A DNA stretch of 64,000 nucleotides from Diphasiastrum complanatum (taxonomy: Eukaryota; Streptophyta; Lycopodiopsida; Lycopodiales; Lycopodiaceae), in NCBI GenBank assembly GCA_029204225.1, contig CM055107.1, positions 31,335,410 through 31,399,409 on the forward strand. The letters are read 5' to 3'. A program made the position numbers and the translations under genes. The notes under the pieces are model-generated. The model saw nothing but the letters and a program-made list of their open reading frames with translations, was not told where the DNA came from and searched no databases. Each line of letters starts with the position of its first letter. Positions within the stretch are counted from its first letter, which is position 1. This document shows positions 11,528-23,797 of the stretch, in pieces.

Positions 11528-13385
11528 CCATCAGTCTCGATAGGACATAATCTCGCATGTATACCTATTGTATGGGCTCATCAAAAACTAATATCCTATT
11601 GTGGATTTAAAACAACTAAATGGATATTAGCACTGTAAAAATTATAACATTTATTTTGATTGTTTGTTTTCCAATCTCCATTAATTCTTTAAGAAGTGGG
11701 GACACCAATTGCAAACTATAACTTCTGACATACTAAAGTTATATTTGCCAAATTCATTGAAACAATTAGATATCTATAACATAATAGTAATTAAATTACA
11801 ACATTTATTTTGACATTATCATTTTTAAAATTAGAAATTTATGCTATACTAAGATAACAATGTTTGCAAGATTGACCACATCGTAGTCCACAACAAATTT
11901 AAAATAAAAATAACAAATATAAATATAAAATATAAATATAAAAAAGGCAGCCATTTACTATTGTGAAATGCTAAAACTTGAAAAAAAAATTGTTCCTTAA
12001 AGCATATCAATTTTTTTTTTTAACAATAATTAGTTTTTATTTTATGTTTTTCATATTGGTTGAAACCTTAATGTCAACGAGTATAATAAAAAATTCTTAT
12101 GCTTGAATTAACTTATCCAACTCAATCCATACATTGAAAAATCGATAGAAAAAAATAAGAAAGAAAAGATGAAAAATGATTATAATACTTATCAGTACAT
12201 GTTCTATTTCTAGATCAAAAATGAAAACTTAGAAATCTAATACAAATACAAGTTATTAGCGATTTGGATTGATGATAACTAGTTCAAAATTTTATAATAA
12301 AAAAAAAATCAAGATCGTTGATTAGGAAAAAAAAAACAAGAAGATAAAAGATACATATATCTACATCAAAACACCAACCCAACGATATTTATCCAAAAAA
12401 AAAAATTAATATGATTATTCAACTCAAATAATTCAATTTCAATACTCTAATTTCAAACATTTCCCATCTAGTGCATTTTGTTTAATAATATTAAATTCTT
12501 GGAATCCAGTTTGAGATTCTAGTTGAAATGCAACTTTGTCCTATTTTTTTCTTCCTCCACTGCTTGTAGTAATTTCTCGCACAAACAACAAGATGTGTCT
12601 AGTTTGTACATGGTCACTTGAACAAGTGAATGGATGACCTAGTTTCTATAAAGGCTTATATAAGTGCATGCTAGTCCATCATGGCATGTTGCTAGCGAAT
12701 GTTCCATTGAGGCTTGGAATTGGAATTGCACACACCCACCTTTCAAATTGAAAGGCATTCCTGGGTTTTAACTTTTATATGACATGTATATTTGCAAGTA
12801 GGTTAGAAATCTCAAAAGGAAATAAAATTTCGCCTTGTCTAATCACAATTGTCAGTATCTTTCATAGAAAAACTCTAAAATTCAAACTCGTAATTTTTCA
12901 AACTGCCTGTCCTTTCACTTGGCCATAGAACTTGACTTTCTTCAAAAGGAACATAAGCTTTTGAGATGCATTTTGCATATGCCAAGCCTGACCAGGTCAT
13001 TCATTCATTTGTTCAGTAGAAACTAGGTACCATTCAAAAAGTGAAAACCTCTCAAAGGACAGAATTCCATGAATAATGTGAAAATTTGAATCTTTAACAT
13101 TCACAATGGCTCCAGCTTTGATTTTGAAAAGCAATATTTTTTTCCATGCTAAGTTTTCCATTGTGCTTCAGAGTTTACAGAATGCTTCTACTTCTCTTTT
13201 TTTTGGCGTTCTTAGGCCTAACGACAAGATGCAACTTTCCTTCCACTAGTATTAGGTACTAATGTAAACATATGCACTACAATATCCAAGATGTACGAAG
13301 TAGCATAATCAATCTAAACTATAAAAACTATTTAAGGTATTACACTGCTGATAATGAGTTTTTCTTGCCTTAATTGGCCTTAGGA
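11528..13385. other. AT-rich intergenic stretch
   Basis: Nothing coding is seen. The part 11640-12560 is strongly AT-rich with many A and T runs. The part near 13300-13385 would be the 3' untranslated and downstream region of the minus-strand peptide gene. No consensus AATAAA was noticed just after its stop. Confidence 0.6.
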
Positions 13386-14257
13386 TCAGAACCCACAAGA
13401 GGATACGTTCTGCCTGTAGTGCATGAAACATCCTGAAACTTCTGGATGGCACATCTTCAACAAACCACACAGACACCCTCGTTTGCCTCCAACCTTGCAT
13501 TTCACTTGCATCCCTGCCAAGCAAGCAGGCCCTATACCACCTCTGCATGCTGCACAAAATCGTAACAGTAAAGGAGTCAGTTAAACCTTTTTGGCAATGT
13601 CAAATAGATCGAAAATTTCCCTGCCAGTGCAGTTTGTAAGCGTGTGAATTCTTCTTTGTTATACAGATTATGGGTTCTTACCCCGGGGCCGCATAAACCG
13701 TCTTGGCTTCTGATAATAATTCTCAGCTGAACTAGTCTGCATGAGTTACAGATTGCTGAGAAAATCAGAACACGACTTGGAGAAAATTTTTGCAGTTCAG
13801 AATTTGGTTCAAGCTTGTCCACAGTTGGCTAACCTTCAAGAAATGTGGCCTACAGAGAGATTGTGTGATAAATACCTCTATATCTGTGCCAGTATCAAGA
13901 GTATTTGAGGAAACGTCAAGAATCCCTGCACAAAAATTCCACACATTACTTAGCTGTGCAGAACTTATCTCTTTCGAGACAACTCCTGAAAATAAAGAAC
14001 AAAGACGCATGAATCTGACGTACCGACTTCATATCGAGCGACTTATCTTGATGTGATTATCAAAGAATGAATCATCTCTGCAAAGTGATCTAAGAGATGA
14101 TACAAAGTTTGGAACTTGGAAGTGAAGTGAAGATCTTTGAAATCCAAAAGTATTTTGATTTTGGAGGACGGCCGAACTAAAACATACCAGAAATTGCGAG
14201 GAGCGAAAAAACCAAAAAACAGCTGGCTATCCTTCGTGCTTGCAATGAGCAGGCCAT
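13386..14257 (-). CDS. secreted eight-cysteine peptide precursor (four exons)
   Basis: Four minus-strand exons join in phase: 14257-14188, 13985-13876, 13736-13682 and 13549-13386. Every intron is GT...AG, and the total is 399 nt (132 aa plus stop). Exon 1 starts MACSLQARR and runs into a hydrophobic stretch (FLVFSLLAIS), a good signal peptide. Exons 2-3 encode a polar propeptide-like segment ending in a basic run (KPRRFMRPR) that could be a processing site. Exon 4 encodes about 54 residues with eight Cys spaced C-x7-C-x7-C-x7-C-x-C-x5-C-x6-C-x10-C. The spacing does not match defensins, lipid-transfer proteins, GASA, RALF or EPF peptides as I know them. A TATA box lies about 300 bp upstream. 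The gene is intact, unlike everything around it, and looks like a host gene. The splice model is inferred, though phase agreement at all three junctions supports it. Its role is unknown; a signalling or antimicrobial peptide is possible. Confidence 0.62.
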
Positions 14258-14557
14258 GATGATTGCGCTGAGCTTTAGGCTTGCTTGAGCTGGCTTGAAG
14301 CTTCTGTTTCTAAAACAAGATGCTGAGAAAAACTGCACAGACACGGGAAGCTGTTTCTACCCCCCTATAACTGAACGCGCTTCTGACTTACGATCGCAAT
14401 CAGAAGCTATTTGTGCTGCAGAACCCACAAAACTACAAGATGATGGTGAGACTAATTGTCAGAACTATAGTATAGCGAGCTAGACAGAACAGTTGTAACT
14501 ATTTTGGGTGCTGTTTGATAAAAGCAAAGAAATCAGGATGTTAAAAAGAAACGGATG

Positions 14558-14567
14558 CTTATATATG
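14558..14567 (-). promoter_or_regulatory. TATA box for the cysteine-rich peptide gene
   Basis: On the minus strand the sequence reads CATATATAAG, a good plant TATA box. It lies about 300 bp before the predicted ATG at 14257, leaving room for a leader of about 270 nt. No second TATA-like site was noticed closer to the start. Confidence 0.45.
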
Positions 14568-15083
14568 GCATGGCTTGCATCCATCGCTGCGAGAAGCGAC
14601 GATCCATGATAGTGTGACAAAGCAGTCGGCGGTTATTAATGGTTTTGTGTCTTTTTAGTTTGGAGTTGGTGTGCGATTTGAATGCGCATGGCCAAGCTTG
14701 CAATGAATCCTCTGATATTTTTATGAAAGTTATGGCGAGTCGAGCCATTAATTGAACGGCGAGAAAACTCCAGGGATAGCCTGAATGACAAAATAAAGCC
14801 TTCCTTTCCTTGGATATCCATCCAAATTTGACTCTCCAAGTTATATTTTATGGCCCACCCCTCTTCTTTTTTCAGCTTTGACACATAATGATGAGCTACT
14901 TAAATGATGTGCTAAAAAATCATGTGTTGTGGGATCAGCTTATTCCCATAGTGTTGATTTTTTAAATAGATATGATGCCATGAGTGTTGGAAGCCAATTT
15001 TGCACCTATGTGACGAATCAGCGCATTTTGCACTACCAATGTTGTGGCAGTGCTTGGGGCCCTTCCATCCAACAATAGAAGCG
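14568..15083. other. non-coding stretch
   Basis: Probable upstream region of the minus-strand peptide gene. No coding signal was recognised. Confidence 0.5.
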
Positions 15084-15726
15084 CAAGGAGAGACGGGGAG
15101 AAGTGTGAGTTGCAAGCCTAATGCATCAAACAGAGAGGATAACAAGCTAACAAACCACAATTGCACCAAAAACAGGCGTACATCAACAAGGTGCAAAGTT
15201 AGCTTCATAAAACATAGTGATGTATTGCATCGTGTGTGCTTCAAACATTATGTATTTGTAGTGTGGTACATGCCAAGATTCTCAAGAAACACTTGTGAAC
15301 GTCAAGCGTCTTTAGAGAAAACACTAAAAAGAAAACTATTGTCCATATATTAACTAACTAACTAAGGGCCATTTCACACTACACTGCCTAGCAAGTCCAA
15401 ATTCAAAATAAAGCTCTCCCATTGGTCCAGGGAGAAAAAATGGAACTCCCCTCCTTCCACATTAACATGCACTTGTTGCCACTATGTGGCAGATGATATG
15501 GCAAGGACCCACAGCCACGTAGCGGCACCTCAAACCCATTTTTTGGGCTAGGCAATATCCCTTGACATGTTAAGTTGCCCCTCGCATGTTGGCTTGCATT
15601 TTGAAGTCTGCCCAATCCTTCACAGCCAATATTCCCTTCAAAGAAATGCATTTCAATTCTGATGAGGCCACCTGCACTTTCTGACTATCTTGTGCAAACG
15701 ATGCACTCACTTCATCATCAGAGAAA
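15084..15726 (+). repeat. 643-bp tandem duplication, unit 1
   Basis: The unit begins CAAGGAGAGACGGGGAG and repeats immediately at 15727. The copies differ at only a few positions (for example ACATAGTG here against ACTTAGTG in unit 2, and AAACGATG against AAATGATG). The unit holds antisense frames of 82 and about 100 aa with no recognised domain, so it is treated as non-coding. Confidence 0.95.
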
Positions 15727-16369
15727 CAAGGAGAGACGGGGAGAAGTGTGAGTTGCAAGCCTAATGCATCAAACAGAGAGGATAACAAGCTAACAAACCA
15801 CAATTGCACCAAAAACAGGCGTACATCAACAAGGTGCAAAGTTAGCTTCATAAAACTTAGTGATGTATTGCATCGTGTGTGCTTCAAACATTATGTATTT
15901 GTAGTGTGGTACATGCCAAGATTCTCAAGAAACACTTGTGAACGTCAAGCGTCTTTAGAGAAAACACTAAAAAGAAAACTATTGTCCATATATTAACTAA
16001 CTAACTAAGGGCCATTTCACACTACACTGCCTAGCAAGTCCAAATTCAAAATAAAGCTCTCCCATTGGTCCAGGGAGAAAAAATGGAACTCCCCTCCTTC
16101 CACATTAACATGCACTTGTTGCCACTATGTGGCAGATGATATGGCAAGGACCCACAGCCACGTAGCGGCACCTCAAACCCATTTTTTGGGCTAGGCAATA
16201 TCCCTTGACATGTTAAGTTGCCCCTCGCATGTTGGCTTGCATTTTGAAGTCTGCCCAATCCTTCACAGCCAATATTCCCTTCAAAGAAATGCATTTCAAT
16301 TCTGATGAGGCCACCTGCACTTTCTGACTATCTTGTGCAAATGATGCACTCACTTCATCATCAGAGAAA
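15727..16369 (+). repeat. 643-bp tandem duplication, unit 2
   Basis: Second copy of the unit starting at 15084. It ends just before an A run at 16371. Its near identity to unit 1 points to a recent duplication or gene conversion. The A run at its end could mark an older insertion boundary. Confidence 0.95.
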
Positions 16370-16523
16370 CAAAAAAAAAAAAATTGTTCATTTTTACTAT
16401 TTATATCCTCATATTTCCTAACTTATTTGTGGATTTGAATCATTTATTGAGATTTATAGTGAAATTCTATAATATTACAAGTGTTAGTATGAGCAAACTT
16501 ATTCTGGTGGTCAAGCTAGATGA

Positions 16524-17845
16524 ATCAGAAGTTATAAAAGGACAAAAGTTGGAAAGAGTAAATATTACTCTCATGAATGGAGCATTGAGCAATGCAACAA
16601 ACTCAAGGGATCTCACTTCAGTGTGCAATCAGAAAACAACATATGGTGGCTAGCATGTTTTCAGGTAAAAAATGGCTGTTATTCATGTGCAATTTCTTTT
16701 GGTAATTGTTTTGAATACATAAAAACTTGTGATTCCATATGTTGAACAGGTTATCAAGGAGGATCACGATGTTCTTTCCTGGATTTTTAGTAGAACAAGT
16801 TATCCAGATATCATAAAGGATCATATGAATGGCAAAGTACTTAGTGTTCCTGAAAGAGGTGAATTTTTGGTGGAATGGCATTTAGCTGGAGACTTGAAGT
16901 CATTGAAATGTATGTTCAATGTATCTCATGGAGCAAATTCGAAACATCCATGTCTATATTGTATGAAATCATCAAATGACATTTCAAGGAACACAAGAGT
17001 TTCAAGAGATATTGAAGATCCCAACTGGAAACCAGTACTACCAATCCCTTTACAAAATGTGCATATTTGCACACTTCATGGAGAGGTGAGGATCATAGAG
17101 AAATTAATATATCTTCATATCTTGTTTGCATGGAATACTAAGCCAAAGTCAGCATCAAAACAAGCAATCGCTCGATTAGAGGAAGTGTTGTCAAAAGCAA
17201 GCCTTCATAAAGGCCATGTTAAAATACAAAAAGATGAAAAGCTTTCAGGAAAAACAGGAAACATACCCAATAAACCTAGCATAGGAGGAGTAAAAGCTCG
17301 TTGATTTTTATCAAATCATTCTAAAGAGTCATCTAAGATCCAATATTTGGTTTGGAAAGATGTTATTTCTGCGACAGAAGACTTTGAAGATAAAGGAACA
17401 ACAAGGGTAAAGAAGGTTGAAGTTTGGGAAAAGCTCGATAATATGATTGAAGTGCTTAGAAAAGACACAATTTCATATGCATATGCACTCCTATTGGAGA
17501 AAACAGCAATAGAGTTTGTAGATGCAGTTCGGGTGGCTTGGGGCTCAGATCACATCACCCACTACATGGTAAGATACATTTGAACAATGTCTTACAATTT
17601 TATAATTTTAGTATAACTGGCTTGATAGATTCTAACCAATGCATAAATCTTTGATATTGCAGCACATACTAAGGCATCATGCATCATTTTTTGCAAAAAG
17701 GTATGGCAGTTTGAGTATATGGTCACAAGAAATGGAGAAATCACATTGGCAGGCAAGAGCAGCATTTCATCGAAATACGCAACATGGTGGAACATCCTCA
17801 AAAAATCATTACATCATTCAGCTATTCCAATGGTTTTATAGATGA
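16524..17845 (+). pseudogene. transposon-like multi-exon protein, broken by one stop
   Basis: Three blocks join in phase: an open exon 16524-16664, exon 16750-17568 and exon 17663-17845, with GT-AG introns of 85 and 94 bp. A TGA at 17302-17304 interrupts exon 2, after which the same frame continues. Features include a hydrophobic FLVEWHLAGDLKSLK, a likely metal-binding GANSKHPCLYCM, and a C-terminal HYMHILRHHASFFAKRYGSL followed by QGG-type residues. These recall a group of uncharacterised transposon-associated proteins from animals and seedless plants, by resemblance only; the superfamily was not identified. The true 5' end was not found. The nonsense codon and lack of a start favour a pseudogene. 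Confidence 0.45.
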
Positions 17846-18004
17846 GCTCAAGTTCGATACACAAGAAGATCAACTGTATATCAAAGATTCAAAACAACAT
17901 GTAAATTTATAAGCCAAAATTAGATTGATGGCATTCAATAAAGATCAAATGCGTGTGATCAAAAATTCTCAAATTTCACATACATTAAATGAAAAAGAGT
18001 ACAA

Positions 18005-19426
18005 TCATTTTTTTTCATTGTCTTTAAGAACAATTTTTGATGTGTGGTCATGAAGGAACTTTTTCCTATCATACGGATCCAAAAATTGAGTGGATCGCCT
18101 TTTGCTCAAATCTATATATCCTGATAGAATTGCCATAGCAGAGGATCTCATAGGAACATTTTCTGGCACGTAATTAAACACTTTAAGAGCAACATCTCTT
18201 TTGACAAAAATGATTCTATATGTATTTTTTGGGTATTTATGCCCTTGGGCAAAATAAGATAGGGCCTTGATGGCCATGATTAAAGTTCCCGCATTCACAA
18301 AAAACCTTTCATGAAGAACACAAATTTTGTTATTTAAAAAATGTTTCAAATAATGAGCCAACGAGGTGTCCTTCTGTCTCCCGCCTTGTCTCTCTCTCAA
18401 TCCTCCATGCCTGCTAGCAAAGGCATCAACTTCAACGATATCCTACAACACATAATCACATGTTAGTCAAACTAGCAGATCAATCATCAGTTACACGTTA
18501 AATAGTAAATGATTTTCGTGAGAAGGTGTACTTACCAAATCTTCCTCATCAGCTTGGATCATACCAGCAGCTTCTAAATTGTGACCAGCAATAATGGTGG
18601 ATTGCTGGTCAGCTGGAATAGTATATATGAGAGGTGGCGGATACGTTTTCTGAAAAGCCAGAAACTCCTCCTTACTCGGCATATTAGCCTCATATGCCCT
18701 GCTCTCAGATAGCATCCTTTGAAGGGCATCTGTGCCACTTGCCCATTCTACCTGGTCCTCATAGTCGATGCCATCTATGAAGTCGTCATCATCAAAGTCA
18801 ATAGAATCATTAAATTCAGAAATCATCCTTGACATAAGAGATAATATCTCATCTTCCCTGACATCCATTACGTCTCCGATGTCGCTAATGGATAAGAATG
18901 CAACATCGTCTATATGGTACACAGGGAGGTCCATCAGGATTCTGCTTTGGTCAATCTCGCTCACGGTAGATAAGGAAGAGATAGACAGAGAACGAGCCTT
19001 GGCAGGATCATATTGTTGTGCTTGTCTGGCCTCCTCTACATCTCCTAAAACCTCATCAGTAATGGATACCTCTGAAGCCACACGAGTGGTAGGGGCAGGT
19101 AAACCAATCATGGACGACCCAAAAGATTCTGCCTCGTCAGGGATAAGAGCAAATAAGAAAAACACAAAGGCCATACCCTCCTGAATGAAGTGACATACTC
19201 GATTGTGTTCCTCACATGGTATGACATGTTCAAACAGATTGATAAGTTTGGTAAACTTACGATCATGCCTTTGCTTGGCACTAGGCTGAGCATGAGTCAA
19301 ATCTGTGAAATGCACAACTCTCAGGCCATCCATCAGAAGGGTACCCTGTTGCAAGCAGTCATAAAAATCCTTGTACAGTTTAGAAAAACTTTCCCTATGC
19401 TCAATAACAAATCTCTCTATGTCAAA
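18005..19426 (-). CDS. unidentified acidic protein, 3' exons
   Basis: Two exons are predicted on the minus strand, 19426-18536 and 18442-18005. They are separated by a 93-bp intron with donor GTAAGT and acceptor TGTTGTAG and remain in phase. A further acceptor (GATTTTTAG) lies just upstream at 19427. Together the exons encode about 442 residues. The first exon has a mixed N-terminal half, then a strongly acidic segment (DSIDFDDDDFIDGIDYEDQ). The second is basic, with SRHGGLRERQGGRQKD and FLDPYDRKKFLHDH. No domain was recognised. The 5' part is probably the block at 20711-21058, with a Copia fragment between them. It could be a host gene or an undescribed transposon gene. Confidence 0.42.
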
Positions 19427-19439
19427 CTAAAAATCAAAA

Positions 19440-20530
19440 TAGGACAAAAAATGGGCCTGTCTGTTGCTAACCTCAGCATCAACAAGGAAAGAACTAAGAG
19501 TTTTATAATAGATCGAACTAGCAGACGAGAAGGCCATATCGATATGACGCGCCGGTTAGTGCAAGTGAACGGTATTGGTTCACTATGGCTCAACACCAAC
19601 GCAAGAGACAGACGACTCGAAGACGTTCTGCTTGTGCCTACTCTGCAACAAGACTTGCTTTCTGTAACAAGAATAGCAGATGTAAGGATGCGTGTGATGT
19701 TTTCTAATGAGGCATGCAATGTGATTGACGCCAGTACCAGTACATTGATCGCTCAAGGCAGAAGGAAAGGAAATCTATACCATCTGAAGGTATGCCTACC
19801 TACAGATTAGGTGTATGTGACTCATGATGACTCGCCAAACACTTTGTGGCACAGAAGACTATGCCACATGAACTCGATGGCACTTTACCAAGCAAGTCAT
19901 CATGGAGCGATAACAGAGGTCAACATCTCGAATGCAACCAGTTCGACCAACTGTGATGCATGTTTGAAGGGCAAGATGTCACACCCTCCATTCATCAAAG
20001 ACTCCTACAGAACGACCAAGATTCTGGAGTTAGTGCATTCTAAGATTTGTGGACCATTCAATGTGATCTCAATAGGAGGTTCAAAGTATTATATAACCCT
20101 CATTGATGACTATAGTAAATTTGCCAGAGTGTATTTTATTCAGAATAAATCTGAAGTACTTGATAAATTCATAGAATATGTGAATTGGGCTGAGAGATGT
20201 ACATGCAGCAAAGTGAAGCAGATCAGAACAGATCGATGTGGCGAATACATCTCGAATTGCTTCACTGACTTCTGCAATGATCATGGCATCATTCACAGAA
20301 ATACTATAGCCTACACACTGCAACACAATTGTTGCAGAAAGAAAGAACAGGACCATGATGAAAGCATTCAGATGCATGATGGCCTACTCGAAGGCTCCAT
20401 GGGTACTGTGGGCTGAGGCAGTACCTACAGCCGCATACATCCAGAATAGGATAGACAAGTCTGGTGTCCCTCACATGACACCACATGAGCTATGGTGGGG
20501 TAGAAAGCCCAACAAAGCTCAATAGGTAGT
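19440..20530 (+). pseudogene. Copia fragment: protease end and integrase core
   Basis: Plus-strand remnant. The first part resembles the end of Copia protease (RLEDVLLVPTLQQDLLSVTR, then IAQGRRKGNLYHLK). A TAG at 19808-19810 follows, then the GAG-pre-integrase motif (LWHRRLCHMNS and CDACLKGK) and an integrase core (ELVHSKICGPF, YYITLIDDYSKFARVY). The first catalytic Asp, expected in HSD, is Lys here, and the frame fails before the catalytic Glu. No reverse transcriptase, RNase H or LTR adjoins it. It sits between the two parts of the unidentified minus-strand gene, probably as an insertion in an intron. Confidence 0.75.
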
Positions 20531-20539
20531 GGAGCAAGA

Positions 20540-21058
20540 AAATTGACTGTGGGTAAGCTCCAAAGCTTGAAAGCAGTACGAGAAGACTTGAGTTCGATAG
20601 TGCATGAAGAAACAAAGGGGACTTCGCAATTTTTGGATAGGCAGAGTTCAAAAGTGGATTGATCACCAATATCACAGATTTCTTGTGAGAAGGTTTCAAG
20701 TTGTGAGGCGCTATAGAGGGTGTGGAGGTGGAGGTGAATCGGTAATAGCAGGAGTGGGATCAGCAGAAAGAGCGTCGTTTTCTTTTTCAAGACAAGAAAA
20801 AACTTTTCTGATATGAGAATCATAAAATTTCTCTTCCCTTTCATATTTTTCAGCGAGCCCGACCAAGTCAGTAACAAAGTTTTCAATGATACCCAAGGGA
20901 TCAGTGTTGGTCTTAACGTACTCCATGTAAAGTTTAACCCAATGTAATGTGTCCAATAGGTCAACCATGAAAAGTACCTTATCCTCAGGTCCAGCAGCGT
21001 TACAGGTAGCATGATCTGTTCCATTAATAAAAGTATGCAACATGACAACTTTTTTCAT
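20540..21058 (-). pseudogene. unidentified minus-strand exon (probable 5' part of the 18005 gene)
   Basis: An ATG-initiated frame of 115 aa runs 21058-20711. It has ordinary composition (LLDTLHWVKLYMEYVKTN, LVGLAEKYEREEKFYDSHI) and ends in a Pro-rich stretch. After its stop, a shifted frame stays open to about 20540 (ETFSQEICDIGDQSTFELC), suggesting a 1-2 nt frameshift or an unseen intron. A TGGTATCAG on the minus strand at 21139-21131, some 75 bp upstream, resembles a retroelement primer site. This could therefore be the first frame of an unclassified LTR element instead of a host gene. Confidence 0.35.
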
Positions 21059-21139
21059 GCAAATAATTAAAGTCTGAATAAATAGATTAGGGGGAGGAAG
21101 GGGCTCCCCATAACCTAGGTTTATTGCATCCTGATACCA

Positions 21140-23350
21140 TCCTGAGGGCTAGACATAGCAAAAAAAAAGGTCTTGTTAGCTTATGAATCCAAGTAAGGTA
21201 AAGGTTTTGATATTATCCTGACCAAAGGATAGTCGGATTTACACCACAAGGATGCATAGAGAAAGATAAACATATCAAAGCTCCTCTTGACAAGTCAAGA
21301 CCAAAACCTTTTAAAACCCTTTATTCATAAACCAACAAGGAAAAACATAGTTGAAAAGTATACAGTACTAGAAAGCACCGTAAAACAAAACTTATTTCAA
21401 GACATCCAACTGGTACCTGTCACCACCTGTCACCATCCCACCACACAAAACCACGCAAGTTAGCACAGTGAGGAAAACATGTGTCAACGCTGAATGTCAA
21501 TTGTTATCCATGTACAAAATACATTTAACTCAACTAATCAACTTGCAATGTAGATAACATTTCGTAGTCCAATCTTTCCTTACAGAGAATTGCATATAGC
21601 AATAGGCCAACCCATATTGCTACCGTATCAAGACGAGTGCCATACTGATCAGTTTGATGGTTTTGGTCCTTATCTTTCACTATATAATGCACTTAAAAAA
21701 GAGCTGTAAAATACAAAGCATACTACAAACGTGTAAGTAGTTTTGGACTTGCACATGAAGTTTGGGGCAAATCCATGCCATATCAAATTTCATACTTGTA
21801 AACAAGTAATGTACGGTACTCGTGACTTCTTGAGCAAATCCATGTTATGCAAGAGTTCGCAAGCATCCTTACCATTGAATTTTGAACCACGATCATGACT
21901 TAAGATGCAATAAAGCACAATACTTGTTTTTATAGACAATAGCATTTATTTATGGCATCTATGAGGGCAATCATTTTTAAAAAAAAATCTTGATTCAAAA
22001 TGCCACGTCAAGCATGCTATAGAAAGGGGTATTCGACAAACTGATTAAAGCATCTTTTCGTGAGTATTATGATAAGCCGTCTCTTAAGCAGCCCACATAT
22101 TCAAATTGAAGCATCTATCTTAAAGCACCATCGAAATATGCGAGAAACACCAACCTGAATGGTAGACGCAAGTGACTCATGTGAACTGGCCATGTATGTT
22201 TTTGAATGCCTTTGAGCACCGTCTAAATCCATATGCAAGTCTATGTATAGCATTACATATCAATGCGCATGATAGATATGTTATAGTTGTAATCTAAAAC
22301 TTCTTCAAAATCCATTATCAAAGCTTTCGTATCGGTATTCTACCGTACATCTCTTGCATGTCATGGAGAAAAAAGCTAGGTAGTAGTGATCATACCTTTT
22401 TTAGCAGTATGTTGGAAACCAATGATATGACACTAATACTCGTGCTACGTTGCTGCTATACTATTGAAAGATAGATATGATAGCAAGTATCGTTAAAACA
22501 TAAATGTATTTTGAGTGCTCATAGAGATCATACATTAGAGAATCATCACAGAAGCTTATCGCTGGATAGTAAATTGAGAGTGGTTTGCTATCTGATCGCT
22601 GGTCAGTCGTGATGTACTTCTCCATAATGATTTATGTAAAGGCCTATCCTATGATTCATATGATAGTATGCTAGAATGACAGCAATGCATTGCAATTAAG
22701 ACATACAAGTGCGCTTGCAAAGAGAGTACATCATGTATATTATATGCAAGCATGTACACAGAGGGTATTCTCTCCTCTAGCCAATGCTAGTTAGCAAATA
22801 TGTGAGTGAGCGGGTTGCATTTAACTCTAATGAGCAGTGATGGGCGATGCATACTATACACCACATATACTTCTGGCCAGCGATATCAGTATTCATTCAT
22901 ATAGAAAACATCTGGCCAGCGATGCTTACACACATAATAACTGAGGGAGGGCATACGGTATGTGCATTCAACACTTCTTTGTTCTTGCTATCAGAATGAG
23001 TATTAAGTAAACATATTGCATGATTTTGGAGGGCGCTGTAATGCTGCCTACTACACCACATTATGGGTATCTTCTTTGAATAGTACAAGAACTCCGTATC
23101 TATCTTTCCAAGAGGAGAAGGAGGATAGTGCAAGAAAGCATGGGAGGAGGAGATGAAGCGCACCACCTCTATTATAAGTGAAATCGAATGTAGAGAAAGG
23201 AGCCCATTGTAGTTGTAGAATGAGAGCCCGGTGATCTTGGCCTTTGAAAGTGCAATAGATGTAGGTGGAGGTTTAAACTTTTCCCACCAAAAAACTTTTT
23301 GAGGTCCATATACCTTGCAAAGCTCATAATATCAAGTAGAAAGTACCATC
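21140..23350. other. non-coding stretch
   Basis: No protein, RNA or repeat structure was recognised beyond short words such as TCTGGCCAGCGAT repeated near 22871 and 22909. Confidence 0.5.
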
Positions 23351-23351
23351 C

Positions 23352-23353
<2 letters not shown>

Positions 23354-23430
<77 letters not shown>
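23354..23430. repeat. (GA)n microsatellite, about 38 units
   Basis: An uninterrupted GA run of 77 bp. The Ser-Leu frame on the opposite strand is an artefact of this repeat. Confidence 0.97.
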
Positions 23431-23434
<4 letters not shown>

Positions 23435-23797
23435 ATAGAGTTGAAGATAGTCAACATTCCCAATTCTAGGAAGGGGTGTAGCTCTTGTTTTTTCCGTATT
23501 GAAGACATGGTATTATAAACGGTTCTTTGTTGGACTTGATACATCCACAAAGAAGGCCATGCCATTGGGGAGGGAGCATTGTGGTGACATTCTGGAATAG
23601 GAATACAACCGTGTGGTTTGGGAATTTTGACTTACACTTTCTTTTTCTCATTTTCTCTCGTTTGATTCATATTGCTATGAATTTAACACAAAGATTATGT
23701 TTGGTTTAATGTTCAAGTCATCTTGGATCAACTTAGTGGTAATTCTTAGGCATATTATTATGTTCTTTTAGTAAGATGTAAGGTTTTTAGGCCACAG

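Noticed and set aside
18768-19184. 138-aa plus-strand frame
   Set aside because: Antisense shadow of the minus-strand acidic protein exon.
20425-21048. 207-aa Leu-rich minus-strand frame
   Set aside because: Its first part overlaps the better frame 21058-20711 out of register; only its last third was used, as a possible shifted continuation.
23332-23565. 77-aa Ser-Leu-rich frame
   Set aside because: It spans the GA microsatellite; there is no other support.
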